From assembly GCA_024663395.1 (NCBI GenBank), contig JANFAH010000071.1:62001-126000 (forward strand): a stretch of DNA of 64,000 nucleotides, read 5' to 3'. The notes under the pieces are model-generated. The model worked only from the letters and a program-made list of their open reading frames with translations, made no database searches and was not told where the DNA came from. This stretch comes from Pisolithus tinctorius. Taxonomy: Eukaryota > Basidiomycota > Agaricomycetes > Boletales > Pisolithaceae. The position numbers and the translations under genes were made by a program. This document shows positions 11,447-22,434 of the stretch, piece by piece. The first letter of the stretch is position 1, and every line of letters begins with the position of its first letter.

Positions 11447-12327
11447 TGGCATGAAGGATGTGTAAGTTGAATGGTGTGATGTTTTGTTAGCATTTTCATT
11501 TCCATTATATCTCAGCAACTGCTGGACAAGACCAGCTGTGCCTTTGACAATGTGTAGCAACATGGTAACCTACTCTACACACAAAAATTCAGATCCATAT
11601 GTCAAGAATTGAATGGGTGGGGACACAATTCGCATTTTTAGCACAGCCACAAATGCCCAGCATGCGAATAGGGGTGGGATTGCTGGTCATGTGATATGGA
11701 TTGAGTCATGTGCAGAGTGCTAGAGGTGAGATCACATGATGAGTACAGTCATGTGACCTATTACATAAGCCAATGGTCCGGAGAGTTATTGCCACATGAT
11801 CATTATGTAAAAGGTCACATGATCTACAATTGTACCTTGTCATGTGATGCTGCAGGAGTGGTCACATGTCTATTGTCTCACAATCATGTGACCCATTACA
11901 TAACCAAGTGTTCTGGGGAGAAACTGACATGTGATCATTATGTAATAGGTTGGATGATCTATGATTGTACCTTGTCATGTGACATTGATTAAGTCACATG
12001 CATATTTTCCCACGATCACGTGACACATTACGTAACAGAACGCTCCGGAGGATCGTCATCACGTAATCAATTACGTAAAAATCACGTGATCTAGGGTCAT
12101 CCCTGCTTATGTCACTCATCATGTGACCATCACATCTACTGGTCACATGCTCATCTGTATAGCCACAGTACAGGTGCAAATTATCAATATTTGTGACAGG
12201 GTAACCCACCATGGGAACATTCCAATCTGAATTTTTTTCAAACACCGACAGAGGTTGTCACTCAGGGGGCATTGTCTATATTGGGAAGTGGTAGTTGCCA
12301 TGAATTCTGTAACTGCTTTTGTGGTAA
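11447..12327 (-). repeat. Right arm of the palindrome
   Basis: Mirror image of 9890-10770, with the same octamer cluster at about 11682-12152. The sequence between the arms (10771-11446) is a weaker palindrome centred near 11107. Confidence 0.9.
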
Positions 12328-12363
12328 CTACCACATTGCTTGGTCAAAGTCAGCAGACTCTGG

Positions 12364-13739
12364 TGTTTGGACTAACCAAGGAGTACTTCACTAGAGCTGA
12401 AGCAGAAACTGGACATCGCCCTAACTATCTTCGAAGCGATGGTGGTGGAGAATACAGCTCGAATGCATTTGAAGCCTATCTGAAGTCAAAAGGCATACAT
12501 CATGAGAAGACGAATGCCTACACACCACAGGAAAATGGTGTAGCAGAACAGATGAACCGAACACTTGTTGAGTCTGCACGAGCTATGCTCAGTGATGCCA
12601 GTCTGCCCAACAAATATTGGGGGGACACCATACTGCATGCAGCGCACATAATAAATAGACTACCGACTAAAGCACTCGAGCAAAGCATAACCCCCTATGA
12701 GGCATACACTGGGAACAAGCCATCAATCACCCATCTTCGAATTTTTGGATGCACGGCACATGTCCACATTCCGGAGGAGAAGCGTCAAAAGCTGGATGTT
12801 AAGTCCCTTGAGTGCACACTCTTGGGATACTCGGAGAATAAAAAGGTGTACCTGTGTGTACATCGGTCCACCGGGCGAATTGTTGAAACGCACGATGCTA
12901 TCTTCGATGAAGGGGACAGTGCAGACATGTCTCGAATCCAGATAGACATGGTAACTAGGGAAACAAGGCGTGTAACACCTACAGTTCACGCACAAGGGAT
13001 GCGAAGGGAGATTGACTTACCAGAGAGCAAAACGACCCCAGATGAACCTGGAAATGAGTCAGATGGAGGAAATATTGAAGGACACACCTGGGACAGTCAA
13101 AACGACGAGACAGCAATCGACGATGGCTCACAGATCGCTGACGATCACAGCCACTCAATGCTCAAGCCTAAAACTCACACTAAAACAGAGAAAATCGTTA
13201 GTGGGTCAAACCATGAGCAGAATGATGAGGTACAGACCTCAGAACGTCGACGCCAAGTGCCATCAGTGGCCATTCATCGCTCTGGAGCGACACCTGGGCC
13301 CCCCGGTCCCTATCCAATCCCTATCCCCCCTCTGGGGCTTCGAAGGTCATCCCGAGCCAGAAAAGCACCTATTCGAGACGACGATCAACGCTATTTCATC
13401 AATGCATACCAAAAAAATAGCTTACTGTCTGTGGAGGATGTAGCAGCAGAGGGTGAGGGTGCTGAGACAGAGGTGAGCGTGCGAGAAGGTGTGGCAATGG
13501 TGAGGCAGAGTGGTGATGACCCAGAAAGGGAAGAAGTTACCGTGTACCAAACAAACACAATCTGCAACGACGAACCTACAACGTTCACAGAGGCAATGCA
13601 TCGTGCTGATGCTGACCACTGGTATGCAGCGATGGCCGATGAATTAGCAATGTTTCGCACTATAGGATTGTATGAGGAGGTACCACGCCCACCTGACAGA
13701 AAGATTATAGATTCGAAATGGGTCTACAAGATAAAGTGA
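12364..13739 (+). pseudogene. pol: Copia-1 integrase core, C-terminal part, and linker
   Basis: It resumes with GLTKEYF after the nested element. The second integrase aspartate is in LRSDGGGEYS and the catalytic glutamate in the PQENGVAEQMNRT segment (about 12525-12560). A long, polar Ser/Asp/Glu-rich linker follows, then the first reverse transcriptase segment WVYKIK. TGA at 13737-13739 replaces the arginine codon expected after K-I-K. Confidence 0.87.
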
Positions 13740-15107
13740 GGCCCTACAGGCGACGTTGATAAGTACAAAGCCCGACTCGTTGCAAAGGGATTCATGCAGG
13801 TCCATGGAATTGATTATACAGAGATGTTCGCACCTGTAGCTAAGTTCTCTACCATCAGAACCCTACTCGCCCTTGCTGCTAAGTTTGATCTGGAGATCCA
13901 CCAGATGGATGTAAAGTCCGCCTTTCTAAATGGCAAACTCGAGGAGGAAATATACCTCTGCCCTCCTCCTGGCTTCCGAGACTCAAGCGACGTCGTTTGG
14001 CGTCTCTATCGCACACTCTACAGATTGAAACAGGCTCCTAAAGCCTGGTACAATCGACTACGAGAGGTTTTTGAATCTCTCGGGTTCACGCGCAGTGTCG
14101 CTGATCACAGTCTTTTCTACAAAGACGAAAATGGGATTTTAATTATAGTTGCTGTCTATGTCAACGACAAACTAATCCTCTCAAAGAGCTGCAAGGCCAT
14201 TGACCACCTCAAAGTCCAGCTATCAGCTGAGTACGACCTCTCCAACTTAGGCAAGGCTCGGTGGATCCTTGGTATGGAGATTATATGAGATCACGACAAG
14301 GGAACCATAGAATTGTCTCAGCGTCGCTATATAGGGCTCATTCTCAAGTGTATGGGCATGCAGGATGGCCGTACAGTGTCCACGCCCATCGAGCAGAACT
14401 TAAAATTAGAGAAACTCAATGCCCCTGCCTATGACCTGCATGCATACCAAAGTGCTCTTGGAGCGTTGATGTACGCTATGCTGGCTACCCGACCAGATCT
14501 CGCATTTGCTGTGGGCATGCTTAGCAGGCATGCGGCTACCCCTGGCGACCAACACTGGACCACACTCAAATGAGTTTACAGATATCTTCGAAAAACTGTT
14601 GATGCGCGTTTACAGTACACAAGAGACTCTGCAAGTTCTCTTGTAGGCTACGCTGATGCTGACTGGGCTGCAGATGTAAATGACCGCCGTTCTGTAACTG
14701 GCTACGTCTTTACTCTGTGCAGTGGAGCAGTTAGCTGGTCATCCAAGAAACAGACCTCTGTTGCATTGTCCAGCACGGAAGCTGAGTACATGGCAGTCTC
14801 AGCAGCTGCAAAAGAAGTACTTTGGCTATGAATGCTACTACGTGAACTAGATATGGATATGACTGCACAGCCCACTTCCCTCCTAGTCAACAACCAGTCT
14901 GCAATAGCCCTGACGACCAATGCAATGTTCCATGATCACACGAAGCACATAGCTATTCGTCATCATTTTATCTGCAAGAAGGTTGAAGATGGAGAAGTGG
15001 ATGTCAAGTATGTTTCTATGAACGAACAGATCACCGATGTTCTCACCAAGGGACTGTCATGCGAGAAGCATGAACGCTTTTCTCTTGGTATGGGAATTAT
15101 TTTCTAA
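13740..15107 (+). pseudogene. pol: Copia-1 reverse transcriptase and RNase H
   Basis: RVT_2-type reverse transcriptase (DKYKARLVAKGF, IHQMDVKSAFLNG, LYRLKQAPKAWY). The catalytic box reads YVND at 14157-14168, so one essential aspartate is asparagine; the change fits CpG-to-CpA at GTCGAC. RNase H has GYADADW, SSTEAEYM and the DVLTKGL end. TGA codons at 14286, 14571 and 14829 all fit CGA. The terminal stop is at 15105-15107. Confidence 0.9.
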
Positions 15108-15120
15108 AGACTTGCTACAC

Positions 15121-15130
15121 TGAGGGGGTG
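15121..15130 (+). other. Polypurine tract of copia-1
   Basis: TGAGGGGGTG directly before the 3' LTR. Confidence 0.75.
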
Positions 15131-15398
15131 TGTTGGAACATGTGTCCCCTATGTTTATTTGCTTACAGCATACAAGCTTACATAATAATTCTTCGCACTT
15201 AGGCAATTAGTTTTTCCTCATGCACCTCAGTCTTCTTACCACAGAAGCCTGAGGTATGTTTACTATATTAACCCTACAGCTACCTTACTGATGTGCTACT
15301 ATAGACCTTCTTTACAGGTTAGCTTGTTAATATTAAGTCTTCTTACCACAGAAGCCTGAGACCTTCTTTACAGTCTTAATTTCGACCTCCTCTTAAGA
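15131..15398 (+). repeat. 3' LTR of copia-1
   Basis: 268 bp, two differences from the 5' LTR (0.75%), followed by the CCCCA target duplication. Confidence 0.93.
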
Positions 15399-15403
15399 CC
15401 CCA

Positions 15404-16370
15404 CCTAACATCCAGCTTCTTTTATGGATTCCCGCCTGAGTTCAGGCAAGAGCTTCTTGAGTTTCATGACCCACCAGCTCAAACCTTTACTGTACCTAGT
15501 CTTATAGCTGCAGCAGGACGGATTCTCACACTTGGCAATGGCCTCTGGAAGAGCTGCAAGGTTGACAGTTCATGCACACAGCCATCACGCACCTCAGACA
15601 ATCATTCTCCCTGCCGTTCATACTCATTCTGCTTCTTCTGTGGACTTTCAGGCCATATTCGAGCGGGTTGCCATTTATTCAAGTCATATTTAGCTTCGGG
15701 AAAGTGTCTACTTATTGATAGCCATGTTGTTCTACCTACAGGACTGGAAATCCCATGTGAAGTTGCTGGACAGACTCTACGAGACCATCTCGACAACTGG
15801 TCTTCGTTGACTAGCCAGTTCGAGGCTCGTATGGGGTCATCATCCACTCGCTCGCCTTCACCCACAGCCGCACCCTCTCGAAGCGTGTTCGATTCACCAT
15901 TGCGTGTACCCACTCGGACGAGCATCGTGTATCCTCAGTCCCTACCTACTATCCAGCTCGAGCCAGTAGTACCCGACCCACCAGCCATTCAGTCTTGTCA
16001 CTCGTCAGCTGAGCGCTCTTGTAGCTCACCGCACGCGCAGCCACAGTTGAGGTGGCCATGTGGCCGAGGCCGATCGCCCTCGCGTCACCGTTCACATTCG
16101 CGCTCACAGACTCAAACGGGTTCGTACGTGCATTCGAAGGATGAATTCATACCGGTCCAGTCATATACCCGCAGCTTGAAGCAGTCTCACACTCGAAGGC
16201 GCTCGTATTCATATTTGACCAGTAGTTCACTCCCTTCTTCTTCCTCGTCCTCGTCCTCATGCTCACGCTCTCGCTCACACTCGAGGAAAGTACATTCGCA
16301 CGCCTGCTCCAAGCCGAAGTGGTCGCGCAGCCGCAGTTGCGCGCCCTGGCGCTCTCGAAGAGCGCGTTGA
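15404..16370 (+). pseudogene. Gag-like gene, 3' part with zinc knuckle and RS-rich tail
   Basis: It continues the frame of 7366-7711. The end of the capsid-like fold (FFYGFPPEFRQELL, then SLIAAAGRIL) is followed by a CX2CX4HX4C zinc knuckle at 15630-15671. A conserved-looking segment then leads into a long Ser/Arg-rich tail (about 15830-16370) ending in TGA. No protease or reverse transcriptase follows, so it is a gag-only gene: a non-autonomous element, a remnant, or a domesticated Gag. Apart from the copia insertion and the missing N-terminus the frame is open, and it is far richer in CpG than the region to its right. Confidence 0.7.
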
Positions 16371-17810
16371 TGCCGCATGTCACACAAGTTCTGTTATGTT
16401 TTTCGTTTCTTTTTTTTGCTTATGGATCTTGCAGTATCTAGTACAGATCTACCTACGTCATTATGCGAAGTTTCCGGTACATTATACACGTTTAGTTCTT
16501 CTTTTCTTTTTGTTCTGTGTTTTACTGTTTTACCCCCCCCGGACTCGAGTTCCCCGCAGAACGCCAAGTAGCATCGCACCTAGCACCTTCCCGCGCTCTA
16601 CACAACGCCTCCCATCCACGGATACAGTTCTAATGAGGGATGCTGTCGATGAAATCACTGTCAACACCGCTCGTCGCTCGTCAAGACAAATGCTACCTCC
16701 CTCGTACCAAGCGTGTATCTCGCTCGTTATCGCGCCGTACCTCTCGCTTTTCGGCAGGCTCGTACTACTCGATGTCAGCTCTCTGATGGTACCAAGCTCG
16801 CTTGCATGCGCTCAGCCGTTCAGGAGATATTCGCGTTTTTGTGGATAGGTTGTAGGCCACGACGAATGCTCCATGTTGATATCAGGATTGTTCTGATAGG
16901 TCCAGTAGCTCCGGAGATATTTGCATTTTTGTGCGAAGGCCCATCCTCGAGGTCTTGCCATAGTCGCTTGCGCAGTTCTGCGTCTCTCCTCTCGCTTTTC
17001 AGGTCGTTCATCCTGCTCGCCGAACCCTTCCTGGGGCCATCTACTTTGTAAAATTCCGCGCAACCGTTATCAAGATATCCACGTTTTCGTATCCAGAGGG
17101 CTTCGAGACGGTTTTGCATATAACTCAGGATCGGCTGATCCAATCGGCGTGTTTCCTCGTTCTCCCTGTTCGTCTACGAGTCCTCTACCGTCTCACGGAC
17201 TTTTGTATTGATCGTCCAAGCCGTTGCTGTGCGAGTTGACCCCTTCTCCCCACCCTCGAAGTTCTCTCATCATATCTCGTGCATCCGAGCGCTGCTCCTC
17301 TCGCTTTCCCGGCAGTCCATTCCCCCCACATAGCCCTTTCTGGGGATGCCTCTTCTGTCAAATTCCGCACAGCTATCGTCGAGATATGCCCATTTTCGTG
17401 GTTAGAGACACTTTCAGACGACTCTTTGATTATCTCGCTCGTTTCTCGACCGGATCTCTCGCTTTTCGGGATCCTGATGCTACTATTCGACAGCTTCAGA
17501 ATGGTAGCTTCTCCGTCGTCGTCGCTGCAGAACTTGTGGCTACATTTGGTTTTTGGTGGATGAGGATACCTTTGGGCGGTTTTGTGGATATCTCAGGATC
17601 GGGCGCGCGGATTCTCTCCTCTCATTTTGCAAGGTCCTGGCTGCATTCCCTTCTGTCATCATATCTTGTATCGCGGCATTCCGAGCACCCATTTTTCGTC
17701 AACAAGTCGTTGTCTCGCCTCTTCCCTCGTGACTGTGGATTATTGTGTAGTCAAGCCGCCTTCGGGTTGACTGGGGACAGTCAAGATCTTGAGTACCCCT
17801 GGGATGTAGG
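16371..17810 (+). repeat. CpG-rich non-coding stretch with degenerate tandem modules
   Basis: No credible gene. A module of roughly 150-300 bp recurs about four times between 16735 and 17560. Each begins near CTCTCGCTTTTCNGG and four places carry a GAGATATTYGCRTTTTTGTG-like sentence (about 16820, 16915, 17070, 17380). The modules follow the gag-like ORF directly and may be its 3' untranslated or internal region. Confidence 0.5.
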
Positions 17811-18339
17811 GAATGTAATTTCCCTACTGGGGGAATTGTTTTATTTTGATGATTTTGCTTTATTTTTGTTCTAGCTATCCCTCTGCTACTTGTTCTTAGA
17901 ATTTCGCATTTTTGTTGCTTAGTCAGCACTACCTAGTACTGGATGTAGTTAGTTGTTTTTTTTTAAAAAAAATAGATGAGTTACCCTAAGATGAGAGACG
18001 AGTTTGAGCAGGTCATTTCCCTGCACCCAGACAGCCTCAGAAGCCTTCAGATGACTCCCAGGATCCTTGCCTAGGCTATAGAAGCCCCCCTTTGGCCTAC
18101 TCACTCCCCTCAGATATCCCTACTCTCCTCAGCTACTTTTCCTCTCTCTTAAATCCTTTTCCTACACCGGGAAAGGTGGACTGGGGACAGGACTGGGCAG
18201 GACTTAGCTGAAGTGACAGACACTGCAAAGCAGTGTCTACCATGCTAGGACATCTGGGGATAGAGGACAGGCAAGGCTGAGGCCAGACTGAGTGAGTGTG
18301 AGGCCAAGTCCAGCCAGGGTTGAGACATGGCTATGACAT
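17811..18339. other. No gene recognised; base composition changes here
   Basis: A T-rich stretch with an oligo-T/oligo-A palindrome at about 17955-17972 ends the CpG-rich block. From about 18000 the sequence becomes CpG-poor and TpG/CpA-rich. I see no coding sequence. Confidence 0.5.
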
Positions 18340-18816
18340 CTGGGACTAATCAGTACTTGGAAGGCTGAAAATGTTATGGAGGTCAATCTGGCACTTCAGA
18401 ACATGATGTACAAACCAGTCCCCTCTCAACCAATGCATTTCTGGCACAGGGACAGTGGTATGGAGGTTAGGGCAAGACAAAATCCTCTTTACCCCTGGGT
18501 GTCATCAGAAGGATATGCTACTGAACTGCCATGGAGCAGAATCCTGTGCTTCCATTTGGCCCTGAATATTGCCTTTGGTCACATATGACCAAATAATCCT
18601 TCCCCAGTAATCTGCAGTTCAGATCAGAGCAAGATCTAGTGAACCCTCTTATGGTGCTCAGAGCACAAGCAGGTTTTGTCTCAACCCAACTTCCATACCA
18701 GTGTTCCTGTGCCAGAAATGCATTGGTTGAGAGGGGACTGGTTTGTACATCATGTTCTGAAGTGCCAGATTGACCTCCATAACATTTTCAGCCTTCCAAG
18801 TACTGATTAGTCCCAG
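18340..18816. repeat. Inverted repeat, about 124-bp arms
   Basis: 18340-18464 is the reverse complement of 18693-18816 with few mismatches, around a 228-bp loop. It may be a small foldback element. The sequence directly to the right belongs to a dispersed repeat (R1). Confidence 0.8.
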
Positions 18817-19110
18817 ACCACATCAGGCATGGGGGAGGAAACAGTCCAGGGAATGACTGACAGCAAGTTTTTTAAGGGACTGATGGTGCTGAGAGCATGT
18901 TATACTGATGCACTGTGGTGGCCACCAGTATTTGATGAGAATTCCTTGAGAAAATGACCATGTGAGCTAGAGAGATGATTTCATGAGTTGTGGTAAAAGA
19001 GGGAAGATTAATGGTACAAGTCCAATGTTTGTCATTGTTTACATGCTGACAAATCATCTGGATGGTCATGTGGTTCATTATGTAATCATATTTTCCCATC
19101 CTTCATGCCC
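18817..19110 (+). repeat. Dispersed repeat R1, copy 1
   Basis: Similar to 28655-28890 (reverse) and 61330-61650 (same strand). Shared landmarks are the TTTTTTAAGG-G-CTGATGG stretch, a GAGAAAATGACC stretch and an end with CATGTGG and TTATGTAATCATA motifs. No coding sequence is evident. Confidence 0.65.
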
Positions 19111-19367
19111 TCAATCCCATCAAAAGGTCACTTTTCACTATTTCACCAGTCAGGGACAAAAGTGTTGCAATGCACTTTTCACAAAGAATAGGGTGTATCT
19201 CTGCATGTATTGCTTTGTTTGGACTGAACCTTAGTGCTCTGGAAAGCTTAGACTCACCCCTTTCCATTGGTACAGGTATCATGATTATCTGTGCAGGATA
19301 GCCCAAGCTACATCAGCAGCAAGTCACACCTCACAAACATTGCAACACTTTTGTCCCTTACTGTACC

Positions 19368-20091
19368 TCCACCATTTCCAAAGATATCAACTCCATTCTC
19401 ACACTCACTTAAAGTGCTCAGCGACACAATTCTGCCTTGCAAATTTGGAGAGGATCCTCACACCCTACACACAGCACTCCATCCATCAGATGCTCATTTC
19501 ACTAAGTCCATCAATCATGGCCACCCTTTTGTCAATCATCTCACTTGTCTCATTTGCCAGAGACAGTGGCTATGTATATCTGCCAGGCATTCCCACCAGC
19601 TTTCATCCTGAAGCCCCCTGGTTCATCCCATCATTGTCAGCCCCATCTCATCCCATGCAGCTTGGTCAGCATGTTCTCCTTGTCAGTATGACTTCCAGAA
19701 GGATGTTCTTTGGTTGCCTCAGGTCTGTCACTCAGTTAGAAAGGTCTTATGTGGTCTTTTTGGTCTCCCCAGTTGATGAAGCATATGGATCATTCCTCCC
19801 TGCTCCCTGCAACATCTTTATTCCAATCTTGTCCATCATTCTCCCCACATTGCAACAGCTGCAGCATAATCTACTGTTCTCCAGCCTCCCTGATTGCATT
19901 CATGACAAGTATGATGTGCATCTTGCCTTTTTACTGCAAGATTCAGCAGAAGACATCCCCCCTTCTCCTCCACCATCAGAGCCCCATTCATGAAGCTTTT
20001 GTTAACTTCACTGAGAGGATGAAAGGGTGGGAGATGCAATCACCTATGCTCCCATTGCCCCACAGACCCCCAACACCCTAGCCCTTTGACA
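19368..20091 (+). repeat. Direct duplication, copy 1, with hypothetical ORF
   Basis: About 724 bp repeated at 21022-21756. An ORF from ATG 19517 to 19993 encodes a 158-residue product with segments such as GYVYLPGIP and IHDKYDVHLAFLL and a Pro/Ser-rich end. The frame is kept in both copies although the DNA has diverged, which hints at a real former protein. I do not recognise the family. Copies 1 and 2 are separated by 930 bp of unrelated sequence. Confidence 0.55.
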
Positions 20092-21021
20092 CCTGTCACA
20101 ACCATGCCTGGACCACCCTAGACTGGCTCTACAATGGTCTTGACTGGTCTCATCCAACCCTTGCCCTGGTCCTGGCCTTTACCCTTAGACCCAGAAACAT
20201 GTTAGCTCATGAGGCACTGCAAGGCAGTGCGCAATCAAGTTGTCTACTCAGTTGGTACCAGACCAGTGTAATACCTGGCCCAGCCACAAGTCCTGCCCCA
20301 GTTCCCAGTAAATCCTTTGTTCATAGTTTTGCTCAATAATATTCTTTGTAACATTACTTACCAATCCATTTACCAATCATCACTGTACCAGTGCAGACTG
20401 GTCTCTAGTGCTATGTTACACCTACTTTACCTCTAGTATTTAAGCCATAGGATAAACTGTTTAGCCTCAGTCTGAAATCAAGCTAGTCTTGTCTAACCTG
20501 GTCCCCTCTGTTCTCTGTCCTCTGCCTCTTGACCAGACTATGGCCCATGCAAGGGAATAGCACTGTGCCTTCAGTTGCTAAGTCCAATAGTCCAAAACAA
20601 TCCAGTATCTCATATTAACCTCTGAACCCTGGCCAGACTCCAGACCAGCCTTGGACCAGTGACAAACTGGACTTAACAGTATTTCAGACTCACACTTGTG
20701 TGGGTCACCCTCCCATCTAAACCTCAGAAATACCTTCTCAGCATGCCTACTCAAACTCAAACTGAAGCAGCACAGTGCCACACACCAAAGGTGTTGTGGA
20801 CATGGTTACAGCTGACTCTGCCTAACTCATCGACGAGTTGTGCACAATGCCCATGCATGCAGATGAAGACTAAAGGCCTCATGCATAGAAAGACTGCTGG
20901 ACATGAGTGGTCATCCTTCACACAAGAATGAGTCATCAGTGCTAAAGAGAAAAGAGGAAGTTAGTTAAGTGCACATTAAAGGTTTTTGGCACCTGTGTAT
21001 GGCATTCCAGTTTTCATCATG
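20092..21021. other. Spacer between duplicated segments
   Basis: CpG-poor, rich in GACCAG/CTGGTC-like words. No gene, LTR or structured repeat recognised. Confidence 0.4.
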
Positions 21022-21756
21022 TCTCCACCATTTCCAAAGATGTTGACTCTGTTCTCACACTCACTTAAAGTGCTCAGCCACATGACTCTGCCTTCCAAAT
21101 TTGGAGAGGATCCTCACACCCTATGCATTTCTACAGCACTCCATCCATCAGATGCTCATTTCACTAAGTCCATCAATCATGGCCACCTTTTTGTCAATCA
21201 TCTCACTTGTCTCATTTGCCAGAGACAGTGGCTATGTATATCTGCCAGGCATTCCCACCAGCTTTCATCCTGAAGCCCCCTGGTTCATCCCATCATTGTC
21301 AGCCCCATCTCATCCCATGCAGCTTGGTCAGTGTGTTCTCCTTGTCAGTATGACTTCCAGAAGGATGTTCTTTGGTTGCCTCAGGTCTGTCACTCAGTTA
21401 GAAAGGTCTTATGTGGTCTTTTCGGTCTCCCTGGTTGATGAAGCATATGGATCGTTCCTCCCTGCTCCCTGCACTGTCTTTATTCCAATCTTGTCCATCA
21501 TTCCTCCCACATTGCAACAGCTGCAGCATAATCTACTGTTCTCCAGCCTCCCTGATCACATTCATGACAAGTATGACATGCATCTTGCCTTCTTACTGCA
21601 AGATCCAGCAGAAGTTGTCCCCCCTTCTCCTCCTCCTCCATCAGAGCCCCATTCATGAAGTTTTTGTTAACTTCACTGAGAGGATGAAAGGGTGGGAGAT
21701 GTGATCACTTATGCTCCCATTGCCCCACAGACCCCCAATGCCCTAGCCCCCTTTGA
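21022..21756 (+). repeat. Direct duplication, copy 2, with hypothetical ORF
   Basis: Counterpart of 19368-20091. The matching ORF runs from ATG 21179 to 21658 (159 residues) with mostly conservative replacements and one extra proline. An insertion (TATGCATTTCTAC-like) near 21122 distinguishes the copies. Confidence 0.55.
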
Positions 21757-22434
21757 TGCCTGACTCATGCCCTTCAATTCTGGAATTAATACTTTCCTGC
21801 CTGGAAACACTGCCCATCTGTCATGCCATCTTTGGATCTAGAGATGTCTCTGCCAAGATCTGACTTGCATCACCACTGCCTAATGTGATATCAGTGTGCT
21901 TACTCAGTTTCTGACTCCATTTGACTCATTTTGTGATATTTTGACTGTCCTTGACTCATTTATTGCCAATACTTACCAATTTTCTTTGCTTGCTTACTTT
22001 TCATTTCTCACTTACTCATCATGATTACCCAGTCCTTACTCATTACTTACCAAGTGTTTGTGCCTTGTTTGTCCCAAGCTCTACTCCCCCCATAGTATAT
22101 GAACCCCCATGTACTTAGCTACACCCCAAGTGAACCAGAAGCCATTCACTCAGCAGTCAGTTCAGCTCAGCATATCTTGTTGTCAACAGTTGAGGCTCAT
22201 TTGGAAGAGTCTATCTGCCATCCATCATCATCTGCAGTCCACCCCACTCTTAGTCAGCAGTCCTTGCTTAGTCATTCCTCCACTCCTGCATAACTCATCA
22301 TCGACTTGTGCAAGGAGCATGTTTTATTGAAGTCCATTACTCCCAAGTCCTTTTGGCTGAACACCTTCACTCTGTTCAGCATCCCCCATCCAATCATCAC
22401 TCACTTATCTTCTCCTGCATAACTCATTGTCGAC
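21757..22434. other. Region upstream of the decayed gypsy gag
   Basis: CpG-poor, no gene recognised. It could hold the remains of the 5' LTR and leader of the gag to its right. Two similar TGCATAACTCAT-TCGACTTGTGC segments (about 22288 and 22419) form a short direct repeat. Confidence 0.35.

Larger units (their letters stand above)
9850..12363. mobile_element. Palindromic (foldback) DNA element nested in copia-1
   Basis: About 2514 bp that is inverted-repeat over nearly its whole length, mirrored so that paired positions sum to about 22217. The outer ~880 bp of the arms are virtually identical, the inner ~300 bp are recognisably mirrored but diverged. It splits the copia integrase codons V-F-G and is flanked by GTCTTTGGA (9841-9849) and GTGTTTGGA (12363-12371), an 8-9 bp duplication with one mismatch. 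The ends read CCAG...GCTGA-TTTGACCAA. I see no transposase, so it is non-autonomous. An 8-9 bp duplication with very long inverted repeats fits a Mutator-like or foldback element, but the superfamily is not settled. Confidence 0.85.
7712..15398 (+). mobile_element. Copia element (copia-1), complete but inactivated
   Basis: Two 268-bp LTRs differing at two positions, a perfect 5-bp target duplication CCCCA (7707-7711 and 15399-15403), a primer-binding site at 7980, Gag, protease, integrase, reverse transcriptase and RNase H in Ty1/copia order, and a polypurine tract at 15121-15130. Six in-frame TGA codons (8224, 8728, 13737, 14286, 14571, 14829) all fit CGA-to-TGA changes. A 2.5-kb palindromic element interrupts integrase at 9850-12363. 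Confidence 0.95.

Noticed and set aside
9841..12371. Assigning the palindromic element to the hAT superfamily
   Set aside because: The imperfect duplication could be 8 or 9 bp and the ends do not clearly read CAGNG, so hAT, Mutator-like and foldback remain open.
16396..17874. Long ORFs (16396-16848, 17224-17874) as genes
   Set aside because: Compositionally odd translations (Ser/Arg/Phe/Leu-rich) without known motifs, lying in the modular repeat stretch. They look like chance ORFs in CpG-rich sequence.
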